From NCBI RefSeq assembly GCF_020966635.1, contig NZ_JAJKFQ010000029.1, forward strand, positions 124,001 through 188,000: DNA of 64,000 nucleotides. Direction: 5' to 3'. The notes beneath the pieces were generated by a model. The model did not search any database. It was not told the origin of the DNA and worked only from the letters and a program-made list of their open reading frames with translations. The translations under genes and the position numbers were made by a program. This DNA comes from Stieleria sp. JC731. GTDB taxonomy: Bacteria > Planctomycetota > Planctomycetia > Pirellulales > Pirellulaceae. Below, piece after piece: positions 24,881-34,264 of this stretch (the stretch's first letter is position 1; each line of letters starts with the position of its first letter).

Positions 24881-26122
24881 ATGATTCAAGAAATCGGTTC
24901 GACAACCCGCAGGTCCATCGTGAAGTGGCTGTGCGTCTTGGCTTGCCTTACGGGACTCCCCGGATTCAGTGCCGCGCAGACGCCCGTAGCTCCGATCGTC
25001 CATTCCGGGATTGATGTTCTAAAACAAACTGACTTCAAACAACTCGACGGACAGCGAGTGGGTCTGATCTCGAATCATACGGGCGTCGACTGGCAAGGAA
25101 ATGAAACGGCAGTCCTGCTCCACCAGGCTCCCAATGTTGACCTCGTGACTTTGTTCAGTCCCGAGCACGGCTACCACGGCCAATTGGATCAGTCGCAAAT
25201 CGCGAACGACGAAGACAAAAGCACCGGGCTGAAAATCATCAGCCTCTATGGAGCGACCAGACGTCCGACTCCGGAAATGCTCGCTGAGATCGACACAATT
25301 GTCTTTGACATTCAAGACATCGGCACTCGCTTCTACACCTACATCTCGACAATGGGCGAAGCGATGCTGGCTGCTAACGAACTGGGAAAAAGGTTTGTCG
25401 TTCTTGACCGCCCCAACCCGATTGGCGGATTGAAAGTTGCCGGACCGATGCTTGATCCAGGCACCGAATCGTTCGTCGGTTTCCATCCGCTTCCGATCCG
25501 ACATGGAATGACAATTGGCGAGCTTGCCAAAATGTTCCATACCGAACTCGGTTTGACAAACCAGCTCGAAGTCATTCCCTGTCGCGGTTGGGATCGATCG
25601 ATGCCCTATGATGAAACCGGACAAGTTTGGATCAATCCGTCGCCGAACATGCGCTCGCTAACCCAAGCGTTTCTTTATCCGGGTGTTGGCATGCTGGAAA
25701 CATCGAACCTGTCGGTAGGGCGTGGCACAGACACTCCGTTTGAAGTGATCGGTGCACCGTGGATCGATCCGGTTCACTGGGCCGCAGAACTAAGAAAAGA
25801 GCCTCCGCTTGGAGTCCGCTTTGTTCCCATTCGCTTTGTACCCAACAGCAGCAAGTACCAAGGAGAGACTTGCGGTGGTGTCAATATTGTCATCGTGGAT
25901 CGCAGTGCGTTCGAACCGATCGAACTTGGTGTGGTATTGGCCGTGACTTTACAAAAGCTCTACTCCGATGAATGGAAAGCAAAATCTGCGAATCGATTGC
26001 TTGGTAGTAAAGAAACGATGCAAGCGATCCTCGATTTCCAACCCACCGAAATGGTCATGAAATCAACAACCAACGGATTGGAACTATTTCTCAAACGTCG
26101 TGCAAAATTTCTTCTCTATTGA
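24881..26122 (+). CDS. namZ: Secreted exo-beta-N-acetylmuramidase, NamZ/DUF1343 (GH171) family
   Basis: 413 residues. The N-terminus (MIQEIGSTTRRSIVKWLCVL, hydrophobic core to FSAAQ) is a signal peptide, so the enzyme acts outside the cytoplasm. DUF1343 landmarks in order: GIDVLKQTDF, RVGLISNHTGVDWQG, VTLFSPEHGYHG with the conserved Glu near residue 104, VFDIQDIGTRFYTYISTM, VLDRPNPIGG, INPSPNMRSLTQAFLYPGVG and SVGRGTDTPFEVIGAPW. In Bacillus this family releases MurNAc from the non-reducing end of peptidoglycan fragments and lies with murQ. Here it is divergent from murQ and a sugar kinase, which strongly supports a salvage role. Confidence 0.88.
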   Translation: MIQEIGSTTRRSIVKWLCVLACLTGLPGFSAAQTPVAPIVHSGIDVLKQTDFKQLDGQRVGLISNHTGVDWQGNETAVLLHQAPNVDLVTLFSPEHGYHGQLDQSQIANDEDKSTGLKIISLYGATRRPTPEMLAEIDTIVFDIQDIGTRFYTYISTMGEAMLAANELGKRFVVLDRPNPIGGLKVAGPMLDPGTESFVGFHPLPIRHGMTIGELAKMFHTELGLTNQLEVIPCRGWDRSMPYDETGQVWINPSPNMRSLTQAFLYPGVGMLETSNLSVGRGTDTPFEVIGAPWIDPVHWAAELRKEPPLGVRFVPIRFVPNSSKYQGETCGGVNIVIVDRSAFEPIELGVVLAVTLQKLYSDEWKAKSANRLLGSKETMQAILDFQPTEMVMKSTTNGLELFLKRRAKFLLY

Positions 26123-26329
26123 TCTGACTTCGAAATCTGTTCACACAGTTTGATCGCCCCTGGAACAGTTGAACGAGGCTTGCAAATCAGTTGCGTGACA
26201 GAAAGCCACGCATTTCCTGATAAAAACCATCCAACAGGCAGCCGCTATACGAACACTGTCCTGGTCACTATTCGTTTGTGCGTTCTATAATCGCCCCAGT
26301 CTTTCATTCGAATATTGCGGGAATTGCAA

Positions 26330-27715
26330 ATGGGTACACACGTCACTGAAGAATCATGGTTTGGGCGGATCGGAGGTGCGATCAAAGGGATCTTCTTTGG
26401 AGGATTGCTGACGGTTGTTTCAGTACCACTGTTGTTCTGGAATGAAGGACGTGCGGTTCACACCGCAAAAGGTCTGAAAGAAGGGGCCAGCGTCGTCGTT
26501 GACATCCAACCAGAAAATGTCGATTCGGCAAACGAAGGAAAATTCGTTCATACCACAGGCGAGACCACGACCAGCGATGTTTTGAAGGACGACGAATTCA
26601 ACGTGTCGTTCAACGGGATTCGCCTGACTCGGAACGTCGAGATGTACCAATGGAAGGAAAATCGCGAGACGAGCCGCGAGAAAAAGCTTGGGGGCGGCAC
26701 TCGAAAGATCACCGAATACACCTACGAAAAAGGTTGGTATCCCGGACTGATCGATTCAAAAAACTTTGACGAGCCACAACACAAAAACCCAACCCAATCA
26801 CCGTTTTCAACTCGTGAGCAACAAGCTGACAACGTGCAACTGGGGAAATTTCGTCTGCCAGATTCGCTGATCGACAAAATCAGCGACGAGGAGTACATCG
26901 AACTGAAGGAATCGAATATTCCAGTAGGTTATGAAGGCAGAGCCACCATCGTTCGCGAGGGAAACGATGAGGTCAGTCAAATGTATCTTTCTCAAACTGC
27001 GGTTACGTCAAAAGAGAAGTCACAACCAGCTAACGAAGCTTCGGACAGCAAAACCTCAGAGGAAGCGGTTTCAGCTGAGGATCAGGAAGTCCTCGATTTG
27101 ATCGCTCCACACGTTGAAGAAAAAAGTGCGGCTGCCAGCGAAGGAAACTCTTCAAACCAAGCCGAAAACACTGCCGATTTGTCTGACCTAGAAAGTCCAG
27201 CGGCCGCCCCACAGATCGGCGACGTGCGAGTCTGGTTCACCGCGACCCCGGTATCGACGGTCAGCTTGCTAAGCCAACAAAAAGCAGACTCGTTCACACC
27301 GTTTCAGACTTCCTATGGGACCGAAATCCACACACTGCAAATGGGTGCCGCCAGCGCTGCGGAAATGATCGCTCACGAAGAATCTGTCAACCGAGCGTTG
27401 ACTTGGGCACTTCGAATTGGCGGTACGTTTATCATGTTCCTGGGTCTCGTCATGATCCTTCGCCCACTTGTTGTCGTCGCTGACGTACTGCCATTCCTGG
27501 GCTCACTGGTCGGTTTTGGAACAGCCCTCGTTGCCGGATTGTTGACGATTGCCGGATCCATGACCGTGATCGGATTCGCATGGGTTTTCTACCGTCCGGT
27601 GCTCGGTGTTTCGCTTTTGATTGTCGCCGCTGTTGCAATCTACCTGGTTGTCAGTCGCGCCAAGAAAGGCCGAACCGGTGGACCTGAAACATTGACCGCG
27701 TCCGATTTGGCGTAA
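26330..27715 (+). CDS. TMEM43/LUMA-family membrane protein
   Basis: 461 residues from ATG 26330 (GGGAA upstream); a non-ATG start five codons earlier is possible. An N-terminal transmembrane helix (IFFGGLLTVVSVPLLFWNEG, residues ~21-40) is followed by a ~300-residue extracytoplasmic-type region with NEGRAVHTAKGL, DDEFNVSFNGIRLTRNVEMY and EKGWYPGLIDSKNF, and then four closely packed helices near the C-terminus (about 355-445). This matches PF07787 (TMEM43), whose bacterial function is not established. A variable Glu/Ser-rich segment (about 230-285) interrupts the conserved part. Lies alone between the namZ-like gene and an M3 peptidase. Confidence 0.85.
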   Translation: MGTHVTEESWFGRIGGAIKGIFFGGLLTVVSVPLLFWNEGRAVHTAKGLKEGASVVVDIQPENVDSANEGKFVHTTGETTTSDVLKDDEFNVSFNGIRLTRNVEMYQWKENRETSREKKLGGGTRKITEYTYEKGWYPGLIDSKNFDEPQHKNPTQSPFSTREQQADNVQLGKFRLPDSLIDKISDEEYIELKESNIPVGYEGRATIVREGNDEVSQMYLSQTAVTSKEKSQPANEASDSKTSEEAVSAEDQEVLDLIAPHVEEKSAAASEGNSSNQAENTADLSDLESPAAAPQIGDVRVWFTATPVSTVSLLSQQKADSFTPFQTSYGTEIHTLQMGAASAAEMIAHEESVNRALTWALRIGGTFIMFLGLVMILRPLVVVADVLPFLGSLVGFGTALVAGLLTIAGSMTVIGFAWVFYRPVLGVSLLIVAAVAIYLVVSRAKKGRTGGPETLTASDLA

Positions 27716-27854
27716 ACTAAAGACGTCACTTCCGTGACAAACAACGTCGGCCCTTCGTACCCTCTGGAAAACGACTTTTCAAATCGTCGTGCCATCGGTG
27801 CGAAGGTTCGGTTCCGGCATGTCCCCCACGGTCGCAATCTGAAAAGTCCAGAGC

Positions 27855-30014
27855 ATGCAATTACGAAAACGATCCCTACTAGCAGTGCTTGCATTCGCCT
27901 CACTCTCGGCAACTGCTCAAGCACAATCGGCTGATGCAAATTCAAGCAAGGAGCAAATCGCGATGACGGATTCAGTTCTTCTGCAGCCCTGGACGGGCCC
28001 GTATGGGGGTGTACCTCCGTGGGACCGCGTCCGTCCCGAAGAATTCACGGCGGCATTTGATGCGGCGATCAAAGCCGCTCAAAATGACATCGAAACGATT
28101 GCTAACCAAGCGGCGGCCCCAACGTTTGAAAATACCGTCGTGGCGATGGAAAACGCTGGCAAAGCTCTCGACCGACTGGACGCGATCTTTGGCGTCTACT
28201 CATCGAATCTGAACGTCGGCCCAATCCCGGACATCGAACGCGTCGTCGCTCCCAAGCTGGCCGCCCACTCGGACAGCATCTATCAAAACGAGAAACTCTT
28301 TAAACGCCTCGAAACGATCTACCAAAACGAGCTCGATTCACTCAACCATGCTCAGAAGCGGTTAATTGACGACCTTTACAAAACGTTTGTCCGGCGCGGC
28401 GCGAAGCTGGATTCGAGCGACAAAGCCAAGCTGTCGCAGATGAACGCCCAACTGGCGCGTCTCTTTACGGACTTCAGCCAGAATGTGCTGGATGACGAAA
28501 AGGAATACGTTACCTGGATCGAAGACGAATCGCGTCTTGACGGTCTGCCAAGCAGCAGCATCGCGGCAATGAAACGCGCTGCCGAAGAACGTGGTGAACC
28601 GACAAAGTGGGCGGTTACCAACACGCGTTCCTCAATGGACCCGTTCTTGACCTATGCCAAGGATCGGGCGCTGCGTGAAAAGGTTTGGCGAACCTATTAC
28701 AACCGCTGCGATAACGGCGATGACAATGACAACAACGAACTGATCACCGAAATCCTTTCGCTTCGCTTGCAACGTGCCAACCTACTCGGTTACCCAACAC
28801 ACGCCCATTGGCGACTCGAAGGCACCATGGCCAAAACGCCAGAAGCGACCGAAGCTCTGATGGACCAAGTCTGGAAGAAAGCGGTTCAACGGGTGCATGA
28901 AGAAGTCGCCGATATGCAAAAGATCGCCGACAAAGAAACAGGTGACCGAGGCGCGAAGATCACGATCGAACCGTGGGACTATCGCTTCTATTCCGAAAAA
29001 GTCCGGAAAGCGAAATACGACCTGGACCTAAGCGAAGTCAAACCCTACCTGCAATTGGACAAGCTTCGTGAAGGAATGTTCTGGGTCGCTGGTGAGTTGT
29101 TTGGGTTTCAGTTCAAGCAAGTCAACGACGTCCCTGTTTTCCATCCTGACGTGAAGGTCTGGGAAGTCACCAATGAAGCCGGTAAGCACGTCGGCCTCTG
29201 GTACTTCGATCCTTTCGCACGCGAAGGCAAACGGAGTGGTGCATGGATGACCGCCTATCGAGTTCAGCAGAACATCGATAAGCCGATCACACCAATCGTC
29301 TCCAACAACAGTAACTTTATCAAAGGCGGTGAAGGCGAAGCGGTTTTGATTTCCTGGGACGACGCTGTCACGCTTTTCCATGAATTCGGACACGCGCTAC
29401 ACGGCCTCAGCTCGAACGTGCAGTACCCGTCGCAAGCGGGTACCTCAGTCGCTCGTGACTACGTGGAATTTCCATCGCAGATCCTTGAACATTGGTTGGA
29501 AACTCCAGAGATCCTGCAACGCTTCTGCCTGCACTACGAAACCGGCGAGCCTTTGCCGCAGTCGCTGATCGACAAAATCGACAAAGCGTCCACGTTCAAT
29601 CAAGGCTTCGCGACTGTCGAATACTTGGCCAGCGCGATCGTGGATATGAAATTGCATACCACCGATCAGAAACAAATCGATCCGGACAAGTTCGAACAAG
29701 AAACGCTAGCCGCGATCGGCATGCCGAGTGAATTGCCAATGCGTCACCGCACACCGCACTTCATGCATATCTTTAGCAGCGACAGCTACTCAGCTGGCTA
29801 CTACAGCTATCTGTGGGCAGACGCATTGACGGCAGATGCGGGAGAAATGTTCGAAGAGGCGGGCTCTTATTACGATCCGGAAGTCGCAACACGTCTGCGA
29901 GACTACGTGTTCTCAGTCGGTGATACGATCGATGCTGCCGAAGGATTTCGCAAATTCCGTGGCCGTGATGTTGACACATCAGCCTTAATGCGAAAACGCG
30001 GCTTCAGCAACTGA
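27855..30014 (+). CDS. M3-family zinc metallopeptidase (peptidyl-dipeptidase Dcp/oligopeptidase A type)
   Basis: 719 residues. A signal peptide (MQLRKRSLLAVLAFASLSAT then AQAQ) indicates export. LFHEFGHALHGL near residue 505 is the HExxH zinc motif, and the downstream DYVEFPSQILEHW supplies the third ligand Glu. The C-terminal HIFSSDSYSAGYYSYLWADA contains the substrate-binding Tyr/His region of M3 enzymes. LQPWTGPYGGVPPWDRVRPE near the mature N-terminus is typical of Dcp-like proteins. The enzyme should remove dipeptides from, or cleave, short peptides in the periplasm. A small GTCAC/GTGAC hairpin lies in the 139-bp spacer upstream. Confidence 0.93.
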   Translation: MQLRKRSLLAVLAFASLSATAQAQSADANSSKEQIAMTDSVLLQPWTGPYGGVPPWDRVRPEEFTAAFDAAIKAAQNDIETIANQAAAPTFENTVVAMENAGKALDRLDAIFGVYSSNLNVGPIPDIERVVAPKLAAHSDSIYQNEKLFKRLETIYQNELDSLNHAQKRLIDDLYKTFVRRGAKLDSSDKAKLSQMNAQLARLFTDFSQNVLDDEKEYVTWIEDESRLDGLPSSSIAAMKRAAEERGEPTKWAVTNTRSSMDPFLTYAKDRALREKVWRTYYNRCDNGDDNDNNELITEILSLRLQRANLLGYPTHAHWRLEGTMAKTPEATEALMDQVWKKAVQRVHEEVADMQKIADKETGDRGAKITIEPWDYRFYSEKVRKAKYDLDLSEVKPYLQLDKLREGMFWVAGELFGFQFKQVNDVPVFHPDVKVWEVTNEAGKHVGLWYFDPFAREGKRSGAWMTAYRVQQNIDKPITPIVSNNSNFIKGGEGEAVLISWDDAVTLFHEFGHALHGLSSNVQYPSQAGTSVARDYVEFPSQILEHWLETPEILQRFCLHYETGEPLPQSLIDKIDKASTFNQGFATVEYLASAIVDMKLHTTDQKQIDPDKFEQETLAAIGMPSELPMRHRTPHFMHIFSSDSYSAGYYSYLWADALTADAGEMFEEAGSYYDPEVATRLRDYVFSVGDTIDAAEGFRKFRGRDVDTSALMRKRGFSN

Positions 30015-30142
30015 TCGCTCTGCCGCTGTTCACTCTCCCGCATCCAGTTGATGATGCAGGGCCACGCCTGATTGCAGGCCCTGATTGGGTATCAGATTTG
30101 CCGTTGCAAGTTTCACCTTGCAACGGCGCACGACACCATTGA

Positions 30143-33100
30143 TCAGCGCAGACTTCGCAAATATGCGACCAAGTCGCGAACTTCGTCGGCAGACAATACC
30201 GCTGTCATGTCCGGCATCAGCGACACCTTCTTTTCAGCAACTTGCTCGATCTCTTCCTGAGGCAGCTTTAGTTCTTTCCCGTTTGCGTCGAGCAGCACCA
30301 GGAAGTCGTCGTCTTCACTCTTCAGCACGCCTTGGACGACATTCCCATCAGCAAGTAGCACCGTTTGCACGTTGTACTTCGCCTCAATGTCGGCACTGGG
30401 ATAAACCACCGCACGTAGCAGGTAGTCAGCATCACGCTTTTTGGCGATCTTGCTTAGCTCCGGACCGATATTGCTGCCACTCTTGCCGATGCGGTGGCAA
30501 CGACTGCACTGAGCACGTAGATCCGTTCGAAAGATTCGCTCGCCGGTCGCAACATCACCACCATCGCGAGCAAGTGCAAATTGCCGGTGCTTGGTCGTTT
30601 GTAGTGAAGCAAGCGATTCAATCTTGTTGACTTGATCCAACAGACTGGCGAGATGCGCCGACATCGAACTGCGTCGCATCAATGCGTTGTAAACATCCAA
30701 GGACAACCCGGTTTCCAATTCACCATCACGCAAACGATTTCCTAGTTTGGATAAAACTTGGTCAGCGTCATCGGTCCCCAGCGACGCAATCTCCTCGATG
30801 GCAATCTGCTGAACCGACCGCTTGCCATCTTGCAGTCGTTCCTGCAGAAGGGGCAGAGCTTTTTGTGGGGCGGCCTTTGCATATAAACGTAGAGCCAATC
30901 CGGCGATCGACGCTTCCCGATCGACAGACAATGCGGCCAACAGACGCGTTTTCTCGTCCGAATCCAAACGCACAGAATCAGCGTTTCCGATCATCTGGAC
31001 AGCTTCCAACCGAAGGCCGGTTGGACTGGCGGAATCGTTGGCCAACGCTTCCATTGCACCGGCGGATAGCGTGACGTTCATTTCGCCCGCTGCCTTTGCC
31101 GCTGCGACGCGAACCGTTGCTGGTGCATCTTGAATCAGTTTCACCAGCACGTCGCCAAGCTCGGTCCGCTCGATCGGTTCTCGTTCGGCAACCTGGCGAT
31201 GCCGACCATCGACTCGATCCAAAACCGGAGGCGACATCCAGGCTGCGATGGCGTCGCAAGCTTCGGCACGCATGGATTCAGGCTGATCTTCGTTTGCAGC
31301 AAACTTTAGCAGTCGAGACGCATGGACCGTGGATCCCAATCGCAAATTCGCGTTGATCGCACGCCGGATCAATGCCTCGGAATGCATACTCGGGTGATCC
31401 AAAACCGCCGCCAGATCAACCAGCGCATCACCAATCGAAAAGTCATCGTGAATAGCTCGAGCAGCTTCTGTCGCCACCAATTCCCTCGGGTCATCTAGAT
31501 AGGCTTTGACCAACGGCGATTGCTGCCGTCGAAGCGCAACGACCGCACATAACCTTGCTAACTCCGAGCGTCCTTTCGGCTTCGAGACTAGTTCATCGGA
31601 AGTTGCACAAGTGGTCAGCGCAGTCGCAATTGCATGCCGCAGATAGTGCTGATCCATCGTCGTTTGATCGGCCTGATCCAACAACGGCTCCAATGCATCT
31701 TTCGTCGGACAACGCCCCAAGGCCAGCGCCGCACTGATGCGGACATGCAAGTCAGGGTCGGATAATAGCGAAACAAAATCTTGCGGCGAACGATGGTTTG
31801 ATTCCCCAAGGACTTTGGTTGCCACTAGGCGAATCTTGTCACTCGGATCCTTTAGCAATGATCGCAAGGCGTCGAAGGATAGGTTTGCGGACGCAGACTT
31901 GTGCGGTCGCAGCAGTTGCCCAACGCCCCAGATCGCATGAACGCGGGCGAGCAGGTTTGCAGATTGATGTTCGGCAATTTTTAGCAAAGGCTGCGCGTCA
32001 CCTCGGTTGACGAGTGCGAATTGGGCTCGCAGTCGGACGCGTTGATCGACATGGGAAAGAAGCGACACAAGCTGATCGGATGAAACGGTTTCTAGGTCTT
32101 GATTCAACCATTTCATGACCGACGCACGATCTGACTTTTCCTGTTCGGTCAAGCTTTCAGGTGCGACATCGATACGTTGGACGCTGCCGGTTTGTGTCAG
32201 CGGATAACCGCCGCCCCAATCGGCACCGTATAGACCTCCGTCGGGCCCAAACGCGATTCCGACAATCGCAACGCCTTCACCGATTTTGTGATCGTCGACC
32301 ATTCGGAACGAATCACCATCGGGTTCCGTGCGGAACGCATATTGGCCCCCGTTGGGTGCACCGGTCATAAAGAAATAGTCTTTATAGGCATGCGAAAGAG
32401 CAGCCCCCGGATTGAATTTGAAACCGGCGGGGCCATCAATGAAGTAGCTAATCGGAGGCACGATATAGGCTGGGTGTTCCGGCCCGGCAGTCTCCCACAG
32501 TTTTTCATCCGTCCATGGGTTGTACGCGCCCGATCGATACTGGTAGTTGCATCGCCAACCGGCATCCATCTGATCGACAATCCAGACAAAGCGTTCGCGT
32601 TCACCTGGCTGATCGGAATCATTGTCGACACCAAAGATGTTGCCAAACGAATCGAAAGCGAACTCTTGAACGTTTCGAAGTCCGTGGGCGAAAACTTCGA
32701 AGTCTGATCCGTCAAGGTTGCACCGCAGCACACCACCTTGGTTTGGGTAGAGGAACTTCTCTCCGTCTGCCGTCGTAACGGAGATGCCTTTGTCACCAAT
32801 CGACCAATACAGTTTCCCATCCGGTCCGATCATCAAACCATGCATATCATGGCCAGCATATGCAATATGGAGCCCGAATCCTGTCGCGACGATGGAGCGT
32901 TGATCGGCAACATGATCCCCCGTTGTATCTTCTAAACGCCAAACGTCCGGTGCGATGGTTGCATAGACCTTGCCGTCATGGTGCAGCACGCCGGCCGCAA
33001 TGCCAGTGACTTCGGTCTGAAAGCCTTCGGCGAAAACATTGGTTCGATCCGCTTTGCCATCACCATCGGTGTCCGCCAAACGATGGATTTTCTCGCTGAT

Positions 33101-33661
33101 CACTGTCAGGTCGCGCCAGTCGTGTTGCCCATCTTGATTAACATCTTCCACATGACGAGCCGCTTCGGCTTGATCACCGCCAATCGCAAGCTGCGTGCGA
33201 TAGAACGCCAACTTCTGTGCAACGGACGAGAAGCCAACATCGTAGGGGATCCAATCGCTATTGGCCCGAATGTCGAGATCCTGAATCTTCCGCCGCTGCG
33301 TTTGCGTGACGTAAACCGTACCGTCGTTGGCGACACTCAGAGCGACGGGATCGGGAACGTTGACCTTTCCACTCCACGTCTGATATTTCAACTCCGGGTG
33401 CGTCGGTTTGACAGTTTCCTGTCCCGCTGAATCAGCCGCCCCGATCCACAGAGCTGTGATCACACCGGCGCAGCCGACACCGAATCGCAATCCTCGAAAG
33501 CGGCGAGTGCCGAGCTTCCAAATCGATTGACAGAGCTGCCCTCGTCGCGATTCGGCCGTGGTGGTAGGAGATGACGACAGGTGGATTGATCGATCGGGCG
33601 ACGAATCAGGCGGGATATGCATCAAACTAGTGAACAGGCAAATGGTTAAGTGGGCGTTCAA
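30143..33661 (-). CDS. Giant PVC-type haem-binding protein: beta-propeller, HEAT repeats and C-terminal CxxCH domain
   Basis: 1172 residues from a TTG at 33661; ATG 33622 is an alternative. After a basic region and a hydrophobic export segment (about 50-80), residues ~100-510 form an NHL/glucose-dehydrogenase-like propeller (VALSVANDGTVYVTQTQRRK, GLMIGPDGKLYWSIGDKG, FGPDGGLYGADWGGGYPL) including EF-hand-like DTDGDGKAD. Residues ~520-1000 are HEAT-like helical repeats. The end holds GERIFRTDLRAQCSRCHRIG near 1052, a single CxxCH haem site, followed by the conserved beta-rich PVC haem-region tail. Such proteins abound in planctomycetes and are presumed periplasmic electron-transfer dehydrogenases; substrate unknown. 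Confidence 0.88.
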   Translation of the reverse strand: MNAHLTICLFTSLMHIPPDSSPDRSIHLSSSPTTTAESRRGQLCQSIWKLGTRRFRGLRFGVGCAGVITALWIGAADSAGQETVKPTHPELKYQTWSGKVNVPDPVALSVANDGTVYVTQTQRRKIQDLDIRANSDWIPYDVGFSSVAQKLAFYRTQLAIGGDQAEAARHVEDVNQDGQHDWRDLTVISEKIHRLADTDGDGKADRTNVFAEGFQTEVTGIAAGVLHHDGKVYATIAPDVWRLEDTTGDHVADQRSIVATGFGLHIAYAGHDMHGLMIGPDGKLYWSIGDKGISVTTADGEKFLYPNQGGVLRCNLDGSDFEVFAHGLRNVQEFAFDSFGNIFGVDNDSDQPGERERFVWIVDQMDAGWRCNYQYRSGAYNPWTDEKLWETAGPEHPAYIVPPISYFIDGPAGFKFNPGAALSHAYKDYFFMTGAPNGGQYAFRTEPDGDSFRMVDDHKIGEGVAIVGIAFGPDGGLYGADWGGGYPLTQTGSVQRIDVAPESLTEQEKSDRASVMKWLNQDLETVSSDQLVSLLSHVDQRVRLRAQFALVNRGDAQPLLKIAEHQSANLLARVHAIWGVGQLLRPHKSASANLSFDALRSLLKDPSDKIRLVATKVLGESNHRSPQDFVSLLSDPDLHVRISAALALGRCPTKDALEPLLDQADQTTMDQHYLRHAIATALTTCATSDELVSKPKGRSELARLCAVVALRRQQSPLVKAYLDDPRELVATEAARAIHDDFSIGDALVDLAAVLDHPSMHSEALIRRAINANLRLGSTVHASRLLKFAANEDQPESMRAEACDAIAAWMSPPVLDRVDGRHRQVAEREPIERTELGDVLVKLIQDAPATVRVAAAKAAGEMNVTLSAGAMEALANDSASPTGLRLEAVQMIGNADSVRLDSDEKTRLLAALSVDREASIAGLALRLYAKAAPQKALPLLQERLQDGKRSVQQIAIEEIASLGTDDADQVLSKLGNRLRDGELETGLSLDVYNALMRRSSMSAHLASLLDQVNKIESLASLQTTKHRQFALARDGGDVATGERIFRTDLRAQCSRCHRIGKSGSNIGPELSKIAKKRDADYLLRAVVYPSADIEAKYNVQTVLLADGNVVQGVLKSEDDDFLVLLDANGKELKLPQEEIEQVAEKKVSLMPDMTAVLSADEVRDLVAYLRSLR

Positions 33662-34264
33662 AGCGACACCGCATTGTAATCATCAGTGGGCTAGCAAGTG
33701 ACGAACGGTGCGTAGCGGCGAGATGTCCGCAAATGTTATTTTTCCGAACCTCGGTCGCCTTGGCTCGAACTTATAACTTCAGAGACTTTCTTTTCGGATC
33801 GCAACATCCGATGACGAGCTTGATTCATCATTGATGCTGGTTATCGCGATAGCTGGTCGCTATTTGACCATTCCTTTCTTGGCTTAGTAACGCCAAATGG
33901 ATTGTCTTCAAGGCTTCGCGATTGAAGAATACGACCAACGCGTATTCACTTCACTGACTGTGTTTTAAGTGTTGCAAGTTTGCTCAAAGTCACCTTGCAA
34001 TCCGGTGATGCTTGGGCACCTCGCTACAGACAGAGGTCCACTGTCGAGTCATCCAATTGCATTTTTCAGGGTAGCGCATGGCCTACAAACTTACTCGGTA
34101 GGCTTTACACTTGGTGTGTACCCGAAAACGCGTCTGGCTTTTTGGAGGCAAGCCGAATCCGTTTCTGTGCCGGAGAAAATCAGGCACTTTTCTGTAGGCT
34201 CCAAGTTCGTTAGCTCGAACGCTCAGCTCCTATCCTCTGCGACGTCGACGTCCGACTGACCGCT
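33662..34264. other. 603-bp divergent intergenic region
   Basis: Lies between the minus-strand haem protein and the plus-strand kinase fusion, so it should carry both promoters. No convincing gene, tandem repeat or perfect long palindrome was seen. Short frames near 33970-34260 look like chance. Confidence 0.5.

Noticed and set aside
33969-34259. Small gene upstream of the kinase fusion
   Set aside because: No ribosome-binding site, no conserved-looking sequence, and it overlaps the probable promoter region.
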